From Nitrobacter hamburgensis X14 (GTDB lineage Bacteria > Pseudomonadota > Alphaproteobacteria > Rhizobiales > Xanthobacteraceae), in contig NC_007964.1 of the NCBI RefSeq assembly GCF_000013885.1, positions 496,001 through 560,000 of the forward strand: 64,000 nucleotides of DNA, given 5' to 3'. Positions 24,309 to 32,758 of this stretch are shown piece after piece. Position 1 is the stretch's first letter. Every line of letters begins with the position of its first letter. Both the position numbers and the translations under genes were made by a program. The notes beneath the pieces were generated by a model. The model made no database searches, had not been told where the DNA came from, and saw nothing but the letters and a program-made list of their open reading frames with translations.

Positions 24309-26576
24309 CTACAACGTCAGTCCCTCGGCATCGGCGAAGTTCCTGAGCTTGTCGCGGATCGAAATGCTGCCGGAGGGCGCGTCGAGCAGCGGCATGATCG
24401 TCGCTTCCGCCTTCTTCGCGTCGAGATCGAGAATCATGGCCTTGACGGGACCATGCGCGGTGGCCGACAGCGACAGCGAGCGGTAGCCGAGCGCGATCAG
24501 CACCAGCGCGCCCAGCGGCTGCGACGCCATTTCCCCGCACAGCGAGGCGCTTTTTCCCGCTGCCTTGGCCTTGGTCACGATGTCGCGCAGCGCCCGCAGG
24601 ATCGGCGCCGATAGCGTATCGAAGCGGTTCGACACCTTGCTGTTGCCGCGATCGACCGCGAACATGAACTGAAACAGGTCGTTCGACCCGACCGAGACGA
24701 AATCGACCTTCCTGAGCAATTCGTCGAGCTGGTACAACAGCGCCGGCACCTCGACCATCGTGCCGACGTCCACGCGTTCCGGCAGCGCGTGGCCGTGCTG
24801 GCGCAGATATGTGAGTTCGCGCTCGATGATGGCCTTGGCCTGATCGAATTCGGCGACCTCCGAGATCATCGGGAACATGATGCGCAGCGCGCGTCCGCCG
24901 CCGGCGCGCAGCAGCGCGCGGACTTGCCCGCGCAGCAGACCGGGACGGTCGAGCCCGAGCCGGATCGCGCGCCAGCCCAGCGCCGGATTTTCCTCCGCCA
25001 CGGTTTCCATGTAGGGCACCGCCTTGTCGCCGCCGATGTCGAGGGTGCGGAAAGTCACCGGCTTGTCACCGGCGGCGTCCAGCACCGCGCGGTACAGCGC
25101 AAGCTGCTCGCTCGTGCGCGGCAGGTTCTGTCCGACCATGAATTGCAACTCGGTCCGAAACAGGCCGATGCCCGAGCAATTGGTGTCCTCGAGATGCGGC
25201 AGGTCGATCAAGAGGCCGGCATTGATCATGAGATCGACCGGCTGGCCGTCTTTGGTGACGCAGGGCTTGTCGCGCAGCGCGATGTACTGCGCCTGCCGCC
25301 TAGCGCGAAAGCGCACGCGCTCGGCGTAAGCCGATTCGATTTCCGCCGACGGCCGCACGTAGATCGCGCCCGAGGTGCCGTCGACGATGATGGCGTCGCC
25401 GGGGTCGGCGATTCCGGGCGCGTTCGGCACCTCGCCGACGGCGGGGATGCCCAGCGCGCGCGCGACGATGGAGACGTGCGAATTCGCGGTGCCCTCCTCC
25501 AGCACCAGGCCGCGCAGCCGCTTGCGGTCGTAGTCCAGCAGCGCCGCCGGCCCCATGGCGCGCGCGATCAGGATCGCATTCTCCGGGAGTTGCTCGCGGG
25601 AAGGCGCGTGGTCCTGTCCGACCAGTTGCCGCATCAGGCGGTGGCCGAGATCCTCGAGGTCATGTAGGCGGTCGCGCAGATAAGGGTCGGTCGAGCGCAG
25701 CATCCGCGCGCGGGTGTCCGATTGCACACGCTCGACGGCGGCTTCGGCGGTGAGGCCGGTTGCGACCGCCTCCTGCAGCCTGTGCGACCAGCCGTGATCG
25801 TTGGCGAACATCCGGTACGCCTCGAGCACCTCGCGATGCTCGCCGCCGTCTACAACATCGCCGCGCTCCAGCATGCGGTCGAGGTCGGCGCGCAGCTTGG
25901 CGAGCGCCGCTTCCAGCCGCCTGATTTCCTTCGGCAGGTCCTCGGCGATGTAGTTGGTGATGACGACGCGCGGTTCGTGTAGCACCACATGGCCGAGCGC
26001 GATGCCGTCGGACAGGATCGCGCCGGTCTGGCGGATCGAGTGGCGCGCGGCGGGCTCGAGGCCGGGCTGGGCGAGGGCGGCCAGTTCGCCCGAGGCGATC
26101 ATCTCGGCGACCACCATCGCCGTGGTCTGGAGCGCTTCGACTTCTTCCTCGACGTAGGTGCGCCTGGCGCGGTTCTGCACCACCAGCACGCCGAGCGTGT
26201 TGCCCGCGCGCAGGATCGGCACGCCGAGGAACGAATTGTAGATTTCTTCGCCGGTTTCCGGGCGGAACGAGAACGCCGGATGGCTCTGCGCGTCCGACAG
26301 ATTAAGTGGCGTCGCTTCGCTTGCGACCAGGCCGACGAGGCCCTCGTGCGCGGTCAGCACCGTGCGATGGACGGCATCGCGATTGAGGCCTTCGGTGGCG
26401 TAGAGTTCCAAAGTGTTGTCGACGCGCAGCACGTAGGTCGAGCATACCTCCGCCACCATGTTGGCGGCGATCAGCACCACGATCTTGTCGAGACGCTCCT
26501 GTGCGCTGACCTGCTCCGCCATGACTTCGCGGAGCCGTCTCAACAAGACGCGGGGGCCGCTCGACGCGCTCCGCAT
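24309..26576 (-). CDS. ptsP: Phosphoenolpyruvate-protein phosphotransferase PtsP (EI-Ntr)
   Basis: 755 residues. An N-terminal GAF domain (~20-165) is followed by an EI N-terminal domain, the phosphohistidine domain with GTANSHVSIVARALGIPAVG (His367), and a PEP-binding barrel with the MFPMISEVAEFD and LCGEMASQPLGA blocks. It feeds phosphate from PEP into NPr and EIIA-Ntr, a regulatory rather than sugar-transport chain. It lies 300 bp downstream of lysC on the same strand. In Bradyrhizobium, EI-Ntr has been reported to interact with aspartokinase. Confidence 0.94.
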   Translation of the reverse strand: MRSASSGPRVLLRRLREVMAEQVSAQERLDKIVVLIAANMVAEVCSTYVLRVDNTLELYATEGLNRDAVHRTVLTAHEGLVGLVASEATPLNLSDAQSHPAFSFRPETGEEIYNSFLGVPILRAGNTLGVLVVQNRARRTYVEEEVEALQTTAMVVAEMIASGELAALAQPGLEPAARHSIRQTGAILSDGIALGHVVLHEPRVVITNYIAEDLPKEIRRLEAALAKLRADLDRMLERGDVVDGGEHREVLEAYRMFANDHGWSHRLQEAVATGLTAEAAVERVQSDTRARMLRSTDPYLRDRLHDLEDLGHRLMRQLVGQDHAPSREQLPENAILIARAMGPAALLDYDRKRLRGLVLEEGTANSHVSIVARALGIPAVGEVPNAPGIADPGDAIIVDGTSGAIYVRPSAEIESAYAERVRFRARRQAQYIALRDKPCVTKDGQPVDLMINAGLLIDLPHLEDTNCSGIGLFRTELQFMVGQNLPRTSEQLALYRAVLDAAGDKPVTFRTLDIGGDKAVPYMETVAEENPALGWRAIRLGLDRPGLLRGQVRALLRAGGGRALRIMFPMISEVAEFDQAKAIIERELTYLRQHGHALPERVDVGTMVEVPALLYQLDELLRKVDFVSVGSNDLFQFMFAVDRGNSKVSNRFDTLSAPILRALRDIVTKAKAAGKSASLCGEMASQPLGALVLIALGYRSLSLSATAHGPVKAMILDLDAKKAEATIMPLLDAPSGSISIRDKLRNFADAEGLTL

Positions 26577-26875
26577 GTCCCGGTACCCTTCCCTGCGAGG
26601 CCGTTTCGTTAAGCCTCAGAAAAACAATGACTTTACCGCGTCCGAAGCACAGCCGCGCGGTCAACGACCGAATTGATTGTCTGAAGCCGTGGCGCCAGCC
26701 GCAACGGCCACGTCATGAGGCCGTATAACCAATCGACGTCCGTTTTGCCAAGCAAAACGCCTGCCATCGAGGGGCGGCGGTTTGGAAAAGCCGCAACCGG
26801 CGTGCGTGTCGCGACGGATGAGGCCACGACCGCGTTGCGCCGGCTCAGCCGGAGGATGATCGACGCTGCATCCCC
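26577..26875. other. 299-bp gap between lysC and ptsP
   Basis: No gene, RNA or clear repeat is recognised. A small hairpin-like stretch (ccgttttgccaagcaaaacg, 26739-26758) could be a lysC terminator, but no T run follows on the minus strand. Confidence 0.35.
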
Positions 26876-28129
26876 TCAGGTGTGATCGAGTCCGTACAGC
26901 GTGTGCAGGGTGCGCACAGCGAGTTCGGTATAAGCGGTGTCGATCAGCAGCGAGAACTTGATCTCGGAGGTGGTGATGGCGCGGATGTTGATGCTCTTCT
27001 CCGACAGCGCCTTGAACGCCTGCGCCGCGACGCCGGCGTGGCTGCGCATACCCGAGCCGATCACCGAGATCTTTGCGAGATCGGTGGCGCTGTCGAGACG
27101 CGCATAGCCGATCTTGTCTTTGGCGCGGGTGATGGTCTCCCTGGCGCGGGCATAGTCGGCCGCCGGCACCGTGAACGTCAGGTCGGTGGTCTTGCCGTCC
27201 TCGGAGACGCTCTGCACGATCATGTCGACATTGATATTGGCGTCGGCGAGCGGGACGAAGATCGAGGCGGCGACCCCCGGCTTGTCCTCGATCTGGCGCA
27301 GCGAGATCTGGGCCTCGTCCTTGGAGAAGGCGATGCCGGTGACGACGTGGCTTTCCATGATTTCCTCCTCGCCGCAGATCAGCGTACCCGGCGGTGTGCC
27401 ATGGGGGTCGATGTCCTCGGGTTTGTCGAAGCTGGAACGGACAAAGATCGGCATGTTCTGGGTCATGCCGAGTTCCACGGAACGAACCTGGAGCACCTTG
27501 GCGCCCTGCGACGCCAGCTCCAGCATCTCCTCGAACGCGATCCTGTCGAGTCGGCGGGCTTTCGGAACCACGCGCGGATCGGTGGTGTAGACGCCGTCGA
27601 CATCGGTATAGATGTCGCAGCGGTCGGCATGGATGGCGGCGGCGATCGCCACCGCCGACGTATCGGAGCCGCCGCGGCCGAGCGTGGTGATGCGGCCGGT
27701 CTGCGGGTTGATGCCCTGGAAGCCGGCGATCACGGCAACCTCCTTGCGCTCCGTGAAGCGGTTGACAAGCTCGCTGCCGTCGATCCCGAGGATGCGCGCC
27801 GAGGCGTGGGCGTCGCTGGTCCGGATCGGGATCTGCCAGCCCTGCCAGGAGCGCGCCTGAATGCCGAGCGCCTGCAGCGCGATGGCCAGAAGCCCCGAGG
27901 TGATCTGCTCGCCGGAGGCCACCACGGCATCGTATTCGCGCGCGTCGTGCATCGGCGAGGCGTCCCTGCACCATGCCACCAGATCGTTGGTCTTGCCCGC
28001 CATCGCCGATACCACCACCGCGACGTCGTGGCCGGCATCGACCTCGCGTTTGACATGCCGCGCGACGTTGCGGATGCGGTCGAGATTGGCGACGGAAGTG
28101 CCGCCGAATTTCATCACAAGCCGGCTCAT
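26876..28129 (-). CDS. lysC: Aspartate kinase
   Basis: 417 residues from ATG 28129. The kinase domain has MKFGGTSVANLDRI at the start, the GRGGSDTSAVAIA loop and the DVDGVYTTDPR block. Two C-terminal ACT domains (~260-417; KPGVAASIFVPLADANINVD and KISVIGSGMRSHAGVAAQAF) form the feedback site for lysine and/or threonine. It starts the aspartate family (lysine, methionine, threonine, diaminopimelate). Three 13-bp direct repeats lie directly upstream. Confidence 0.96.
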   Translation of the reverse strand: MSRLVMKFGGTSVANLDRIRNVARHVKREVDAGHDVAVVVSAMAGKTNDLVAWCRDASPMHDAREYDAVVASGEQITSGLLAIALQALGIQARSWQGWQIPIRTSDAHASARILGIDGSELVNRFTERKEVAVIAGFQGINPQTGRITTLGRGGSDTSAVAIAAAIHADRCDIYTDVDGVYTTDPRVVPKARRLDRIAFEEMLELASQGAKVLQVRSVELGMTQNMPIFVRSSFDKPEDIDPHGTPPGTLICGEEEIMESHVVTGIAFSKDEAQISLRQIEDKPGVAASIFVPLADANINVDMIVQSVSEDGKTTDLTFTVPAADYARARETITRAKDKIGYARLDSATDLAKISVIGSGMRSHAGVAAQAFKALSEKSINIRAITTSEIKFSLLIDTAYTELAVRTLHTLYGLDHT

Positions 28130-28149
28130 GACGGATGGTGCGTTCCCAA

Positions 28150-28199
28150 GGCTAACTGGATACAAAAAAGGCTAACTGGATAAAAGGGCTAACCGGATA
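28150..28199. repeat. Three 13-bp direct repeats upstream of lysC
   Basis: GGCTAACTGGATA at 28150-28162 and 28170-28182, and GGCTAACCGGATA at 28187-28199, separated by A-rich spacers. They lie 21-70 bp upstream of the lysC ATG in the lysC/PH-domain divergent gap. They could be an operator array or a slipped duplication. Confidence 0.7.
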
Positions 28200-28334
28200 A
28201 GATATCGTGCGAAAAGCGGGGCGCACGAGCGAGAAGGCGCGTATACATACCGGCGCGGTTGCGGGCAGGCAACCCGGCTTCCGGCCGTTCTGAGGGCGGC
28301 CGGATGATCCAGGGAAGGCGCGTGAGGCAGGCCG

Positions 28335-28802
28335 ATGGCGCGTTATATCGACGATATTCTGCAACCGGGCGAAAAGGTGTTGTATTCAACCAACGTGCAC
28401 TGGATTTTCTATCTGCCGGCCATCGCCGCCTGGATCGTGGCGGTTGTTCTTCTCATGGTATCGCGGATGTTTGTGACCCAGACGCCGATGCTGCTGTGCC
28501 TGGCGCTGGCCGTCATTGCGGCGCTTGTGGCATTATACTGGATGCTGGGGGCGTGGTTTCACCGCTGGACCACCGAGACCGATGTGACGAATTTGCGGGT
28601 CGTGCACAAGACCGGCTTCATCAAACGGCGGACCTTCGAAATGAGCCTGGACAAGGTCGAGAGCGTGGACGTCAATCAGAGCATTCTCGGCCGTATTCTC
28701 AACTACGGCGACGTGACGGTGCGCGGGGTCGGCGAAGGGGCTGAGAGGATCAGATCCATTGCCTCGCCGTTGGCGTTCCGCAGCCACATCACGGCGCGAT
28801 AG
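28335..28802 (+). CDS. Bacterial PH-domain membrane protein (YdbS/DUF304 type)
   Basis: 155 residues. A short N-terminus (MARYIDDILQPGEKVLYSTN) leads to two transmembrane segments (~24-70), then a PH-like beta domain containing TDVTNLRVVHKTGFIKRRTFEMSLDKVES and GRILNYGDVTVRGVGEG. The family sits in the inner membrane with the PH part in the cytoplasm; its function is not established. It is 15 bp upstream of ubiG, so probably in the same operon. Confidence 0.85.
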   Translation: MARYIDDILQPGEKVLYSTNVHWIFYLPAIAAWIVAVVLLMVSRMFVTQTPMLLCLALAVIAALVALYWMLGAWFHRWTTETDVTNLRVVHKTGFIKRRTFEMSLDKVESVDVNQSILGRILNYGDVTVRGVGEGAERIRSIASPLAFRSHITAR

Positions 28803-28817
28803 GAGCCGCGCGCAGCC

Positions 28818-29591
28818 ATGGCCATGCAAGTCAACCCTTCCGCGAATTCTTCAGCCGCTCCGGGATCGACGGTCGATCCCGCCGAGATCGCGAAGTTCTC
28901 GAAACTGTCGCAGGAGTGGTGGGATCCCAACGGTAAGATGGCGCCGCTGCACAAGATCAACCCGCTGCGGCTCCAGTTCATCCGCGACGCCGCCTGCCGC
29001 AAGTTCGAGCGCAGCGCCCGCAGCCTGAACTGCCTGGCGGACCTGAGACTGCTCGATATCGGCTGTGGCGCGGGCCTTCTGTGCGAGCCGTTCACGCGGC
29101 TCGGCGCCCAGGTGATCGGCGTCGACCCCTCCGCGACCAACATCGCCGCGGCGAAACTCCATGCCGAGAAAGCCCATCTGTCGATCGACTATCGCTGCAC
29201 CACCGTGGAAGACATGGATGTGCGCGAGCGCTTTGACATCATACTCGCGATGGAGGTGGTGGAGCATGTCGCCGACGTCGGCCTGTTCCTCGACCGCTGC
29301 GCCGCGATGCTGAAACCGGGCGGCATGATGGTGGCCTCCACCCTTAACCGCAACTGGAAGAGTTTCGCGCTCGGCATCGTTGCGGCGGAATACGTGTTGC
29401 GCTGGCTGCCGCGCGGCACCCATCAGTGGGACAAGTTCGTCACCCCCGATGAACTCGCGCGTCACCTCGAGCGCAACAGGCTCGGCATCACCGAGCAGAG
29501 CGGCGTAGTCTACAGCCCGTTCGCGGACAAGTGGAGCCTGTCGTCCGACATGGGCGTCAACTACATGGTGGTGGCGGAGGCGATCGGGTGA
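28818..29591 (+). CDS. ubiG: Ubiquinone biosynthesis O-methyltransferase
   Basis: 257 residues. Family features are FSKLSQEWWDPNGKMAPLHKINPLRLQFI near the N-terminus, the SAM loop LLDIGCGAGLLCEPF (~78-92), and MEVVEHVADVGLFL. It performs both O-methylations in ubiquinone synthesis. Either of two ATGs (28818 or 28824) could be used. Confidence 0.95.
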   Translation: MAMQVNPSANSSAAPGSTVDPAEIAKFSKLSQEWWDPNGKMAPLHKINPLRLQFIRDAACRKFERSARSLNCLADLRLLDIGCGAGLLCEPFTRLGAQVIGVDPSATNIAAAKLHAEKAHLSIDYRCTTVEDMDVRERFDIILAMEVVEHVADVGLFLDRCAAMLKPGGMMVASTLNRNWKSFALGIVAAEYVLRWLPRGTHQWDKFVTPDELARHLERNRLGITEQSGVVYSPFADKWSLSSDMGVNYMVVAEAIG

Positions 29592-29613
29592 GGTTGCTCG
29601 ACCTCGCGTTGCG

Positions 29614-29690
29614 CGTCATTGCCGGGCTTGACCCGGTAATCCATCGCTCTTTTTAAAGGTGGATACGCGGGTCAAGCCCGCGTAAGGCGA
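29614..29690. repeat. Intergenic palindromic repeat, family A
   Basis: The left arm is CGTCATTGCCGGGCTTGACC and the right arm GCGGGTCAAGCCCGCGTAAG, with a short T-rich centre. It starts 22 bp after the ubiG stop. Confidence 0.8.
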
Positions 29691-29717
29691 CTTTTAGCAG
29701 GCCGCCGCATCCCCGTC

Positions 29718-30698
29718 ATGACGTCGCTCCGGTTGACCCCAAGGACGGAGACCGGCACCGTGCGCCGCCTTCAGTGGTTCAAATTGCCGACATCTTTCAT
29801 GCTCACCGTCGCCTCGCTCTGGATACCCTTCACCGTCACGGCTGCGTTTGGACAGGTCGCGCGCAACGCGATGCAGCGGTCGCTGACCGGACCGCTCGGC
29901 ACCTGGGGCGCGACCAACATCCGCTTCCTGTTCGGCTTCCCGTTTGCGTTGATCTTTTTCGCGCTTGTGATCGCGTTCTCCGGCGACCCGGTCCCGTGGC
30001 CGGTCGCTGCCTTCTGGCTGTGGCTGTTGCTCGGCGCGCTCACGCAGATCGTCGCCACCGGCTTGATGCTGCTCGCGATGAACGACCGCTCGTTCGTGGT
30101 GACGACGGCGTATCTCAAGACCGAAGCGATCCAGACCGCGATCTTCGGATTTGTTTTTCTCGGGGATCACCTCACCGTGCTGAAAGTGGTCGCGATTCTG
30201 ATCGCTACCGTCGGCGTGGTCATCACCGCGCTCCGGCCCGGCGGCGCCAGGGGCTTCGCCGACCTCAAGCCGACGGTGCTGGGACTGGTCGCGGCCGCCA
30301 GCTTCGCCCTGTCCGCGGTCGGCTTTCGCGGCGCCATCATCGTCGTGCCCGGCGTATCCTTCGTCACCGCGGCGTCCTACACGCTGGTGTTCGGGCTGTT
30401 CGTGCAGACGGCCGTGCTGACGGCGTATCTGCTGCTGCGCGCGCCGGACGTGCCGAAAAAGATTCTCGGCCTGTGGCGGCCGTCGATGGTCGCGGGCTTT
30501 TTGGGCGCGTTCGCCTCGCAATTCTGGTTCCTGGCGTTCGCGCTCACCGCCGCCGCCAACGTCCGCACGCTGGCGCTGGTCGAGGTGCTGTTCGCGCAGG
30601 CGGTGTCGTATTATTCGTTCAAGCAGCCGTTCTCGTTCCATGAGATCGGCGGCATCGTGCTGATCCTGATCGGCGTCGGGCTGCTGGTCGCGGTATAA
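29718..30698 (+). CDS. EamA/DMT family transporter (two-domain, ten TM)
   Basis: 326 residues with about ten membrane helices in two EamA repeats; the second ends with FAQAVSYYSFKQPFSFHEIGGIVLILIGVGLL. DMT proteins export small metabolites or amino acids. The N-terminal ~25 residues before the first helix are polar, so a GTG near 29760 is a possible alternative start. It converges with the next gene, and the two stop codons are directly adjacent. Confidence 0.82.
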   Translation: MTSLRLTPRTETGTVRRLQWFKLPTSFMLTVASLWIPFTVTAAFGQVARNAMQRSLTGPLGTWGATNIRFLFGFPFALIFFALVIAFSGDPVPWPVAAFWLWLLLGALTQIVATGLMLLAMNDRSFVVTTAYLKTEAIQTAIFGFVFLGDHLTVLKVVAILIATVGVVITALRPGGARGFADLKPTVLGLVAAASFALSAVGFRGAIIVVPGVSFVTAASYTLVFGLFVQTAVLTAYLLLRAPDVPKKILGLWRPSMVAGFLGAFASQFWFLAFALTAAANVRTLALVEVLFAQAVSYYSFKQPFSFHEIGGIVLILIGVGLLVAV

Positions 30699-31139
30699 TC
30701 AGCGTTTGAGGGCAATGACGACTGCGCCGGCTGCGATCAGGGCGATTCCAATCCAGCCGTTCAGCGATGGGCGCTCGCCAAGAAAGACGACGCCGAACAA
30801 GGCCACCAGCACGACGCTCAGTTTGTCGATCGGCGCGACCAGCGTCGCCGGACCGAGCTTGAGCGCCCGAAAATAGCAAAGCCACGACGCGCCGGTGCCC
30901 AGTCCCGACAGCACGAGAAAAATCCAGCTCCGGGTCGGAATTGGGCCGGGGTGGCTGAACTGTCCCGTCGCCAGCAGGATCAGGCCGAGACTGACGAGGA
31001 CAACGATGGTGCGAAGGAAAGTGGCGAGATCGGAATTGATGCCCTCGACGCCGACCTTGGCAAAGATGGCGGTCAGCGCTGCGAAGGCTGCCGACAGCAG
31101 CGCCCAGAACAGCCAGGACGGAAATGTGTCCAGCGTCAT
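30699..31139 (-). CDS. Single-domain EamA-type membrane protein (four to five TM)
   Basis: 146 residues, one EamA repeat with WLFWALLSAAFAALTAIFAK at the start and VVLVALFGVVFLGERPSLNGW near the end. Half-size proteins of this sort work as dimers, like small multidrug resistance transporters. It starts 6 bp after the DUF1178 stop and is the last gene of the nitrilase-DUF1178 operon. Its stop codon abuts the stop of the convergent ten-TM EamA gene, with no base between. Confidence 0.85.
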   Translation of the reverse strand: MTLDTFPSWLFWALLSAAFAALTAIFAKVGVEGINSDLATFLRTIVVLVSLGLILLATGQFSHPGPIPTRSWIFLVLSGLGTGASWLCYFRALKLGPATLVAPIDKLSVVLVALFGVVFLGERPSLNGWIGIALIAAGAVVIALKR

Positions 31140-31145
31140 CGCCCG

Positions 31146-31589
31146 TCAGTTCCGGTCGTCCGGCAGCACCGGCAGCGACCCGACCTCGACGCCTTCCTCG
31201 ATCAGGGATTTCGCTTCCTCCGGCGACGCCTCGCCGTAGATCGGGCGATGCTCGATATCGCCGTAATGCATTTTGCGGGCTTCTTTGGGAAATCGCGTGC
31301 CGACGTTGTCGGCGTTTTTCACCAGATGGTCGTGCAGTTCCCTGAGCTCGGCGCGTAGCTCGCGCTCCTGCGCCATCGTCGCCGGCATGGACGAATCCGC
31401 AGGCACAGGCCCGCCGCGCTTTTTGGAGCCGGCGATTTGCGGCGCCATGATCGCCTTCTCGACCTTCGTCGAGCCGCAGACCGCGCAGGTGACGAGCTTG
31501 CGCTTGACCTGCGAATCGTAGGCCGACGAGTTCTGGAACCAGCTTTCGAAGCTGTGGCCGCGGTGGCAGCGAAGGTTGTAGCGGATCAT
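31146..31589 (-). CDS. DUF1178 protein, full-length copy
   Basis: 147 residues from ATG 31589. The N-terminal zinc-ribbon-like part has RCHRGHSFESWFQNSSAYD and VTCAVCGSTKVEKAIMAPQI. A middle linker and an acidic C-terminal half (ARKMHYGDIEHRPIYGEAS) follow. Function is unknown. Its ATG overlaps the stop of the truncated duplicate upstream (ATGA). A longer ORF reading through to 31859 is an artefact of the duplicated DNA. Confidence 0.9.
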   Translation of the reverse strand: MIRYNLRCHRGHSFESWFQNSSAYDSQVKRKLVTCAVCGSTKVEKAIMAPQIAGSKKRGGPVPADSSMPATMAQERELRAELRELHDHLVKNADNVGTRFPKEARKMHYGDIEHRPIYGEASPEEAKSLIEEGVEVGSLPVLPDDRN

Positions 31590-31600
31590 GCCGAACCTCG
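31416..31600. repeat. Direct repeat, copy 1 (covers the 5' part of full-length DUF1178)
   Basis: About 185 bp matches 31655-31839 without indels at a fixed offset of 239 bp, at roughly 92-93 percent identity by eye. It extends past the DUF1178 start into sequence that matches the last codons of the nitrilase gene (RGSA). Confidence 0.88.
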
Positions 31601-31828
31601 CTCGGGAGGGTCGTCCACCATGAATGCGGGAGCGGCCGCGAGCCTCGGCGTGCGGCGCTTTTTGGAGCCGGCGATTTGCGGCGCCATGATCGCCTTCTCG
31701 ACCTTCGCCGAACCGCAGACCGCGCAGGTGACGAGCTTGCGTTTGACTTGCGAGTCGTAGGACGACGAGCTTTGGAACCAGCTTTCGAAGGTGTGGCCGC
31801 GCTCGCAGCGCAGGTTGTAGCGGATCAT
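31586..31828 (-). pseudogene. Truncated tandem duplicate of DUF1178, possibly still translated
   Basis: 80 residues. Residues 1-57 copy the zinc-ribbon half of DUF1178 (MIRYNLRCERGHTFESWFQS, CAVCGSAKVEKAIM), then change to an unrelated tail ending ERGSA. The tail end equals the last residues of the nitrilase, because the duplication unit carried the nitrilase/DUF1178 junction. It starts inside the nitrilase stop (ATGA) and ends inside the full-length DUF1178 start (ATGA). Codon differences are largely silent, so it may be expressed as a small Cys-rich protein. Confidence 0.8.
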
Positions 31829-31839
31829 GCCGAGCCTCG
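31655..31839. repeat. Direct repeat, copy 2 (truncated DUF1178 plus nitrilase tail)
   Basis: Partner of 31416-31600. The 239-bp period is not a multiple of three, which explains why read-through from this copy into the next is out of frame. Confidence 0.88.
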
Positions 31840-32706
31840 CACAAGATGCAAATGGTCACTCGCCGCCTTATGATCGACGATGGAAAAGCGTCGCCCGTGC
31901 TGCAACGAGGGTACGGTCTTACGCGCGGTCGCGACTTTGGCCGGGTCGATCGTCGCCAGCACGATACCGGGTTCGGTGCCGCCGCCTTCGGCCAGCACCG
32001 TGCCCCAGGGATCGACGATCAGCGAATGGCCGAACGTTTCGCGGTTGTTCTCGTGCAGCCCGGCCTGGGCGGCGGCGAACACGAAGCAGCCGTTCTCGAT
32101 GGCGCGGGCGCGCAGCAGCGTGTGCCAATGCGCCTCGCCGGTCTTTTTGGTGAAGGCCGAGGGCACGGTGAGGAACGATGCGCCGGCTTCCGCCAGCGCG
32201 CGGTACAGCGCCGGAAAGCGGACATCATAGCAGATCGTCATGCCGAGTCGGCCCCAGGGCAGATCGGTTATCACGGCGGTCTCTCCGGGCTGATAGTTGG
32301 CGGACTCCCGATAGCTTTCGCCGCCTCCGAGATCGATATCGAACATGTGGATCTTGTCGTAGCGCGCGAGGATGTCGCCGGACGGTCCGATCAGGAACGA
32401 GCGGTTGACGGCTTTCTCGGGCGTGGCCTGTAACGCCAGCGAGCCCACGTTGAGATGGATTCCCAATTCGCGCGCCAGATCGCGATAGCCGGCGAGCGAG
32501 CGGTCGTCATCCTCGCTCCGGAGATGCTCGAATAATGCAACGCGATTGGTCTGCATCATGTTGCTGACTTCGGGGGTCTGCACGAAGCTTGCGCCCTGCG
32601 CCGCTGCCTCGCGGATCAGCCTTGCGCCCTGATCGAGATTTGGCTCCGGCAAGAGACCGGCCCGCATCTGAACCATCGCCGCGATGAACGTGGTCTCGGT
32701 GTCCAT
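31825..32706 (-). CDS. Carbon-nitrogen hydrolase (nitrilase superfamily)
   Basis: 293 residues. The catalytic triad is readable as Glu46 (VQTPEVSN), Lys118 (RYDKIHMFDID) and Cys159 (MTICYDVRFP). The LGGGESYRES segment is typical of the Nit1/Nit2 branch, which contains deaminated-glutathione amidase and omega-amidase; I cannot decide between them. Its TGA overlaps the next ATG. It leads an operon with the DUF1178 copies and the EamA protein. Confidence 0.92.
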   Translation of the reverse strand: MDTETTFIAAMVQMRAGLLPEPNLDQGARLIREAAAQGASFVQTPEVSNMMQTNRVALFEHLRSEDDDRSLAGYRDLARELGIHLNVGSLALQATPEKAVNRSFLIGPSGDILARYDKIHMFDIDLGGGESYRESANYQPGETAVITDLPWGRLGMTICYDVRFPALYRALAEAGASFLTVPSAFTKKTGEAHWHTLLRARAIENGCFVFAAAQAGLHENNRETFGHSLIVDPWGTVLAEGGGTEPGIVLATIDPAKVATARKTVPSLQHGRRFSIVDHKAASDHLHLVRGSA

Positions 32707-32758
32707 GTCGTTGCCTTTCGCCCGCGAGCAGGAACAAGGCTTCGGGTCCGAGCCTCAA

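Noticed and set aside
26661..27974. Long 437-residue ORF overlapping lysC on the same strand
   Set aside because: Arg-rich, no family character; it is a frame shadow of lysC, as are the many Arg/Ala-rich ORFs opposite other genes.
31146..31859. Single 237-residue DUF1178 protein
   Set aside because: The first 90 residues come from the duplicated DNA and nitrilase end read in the wrong frame; the true start is ATG 31589.
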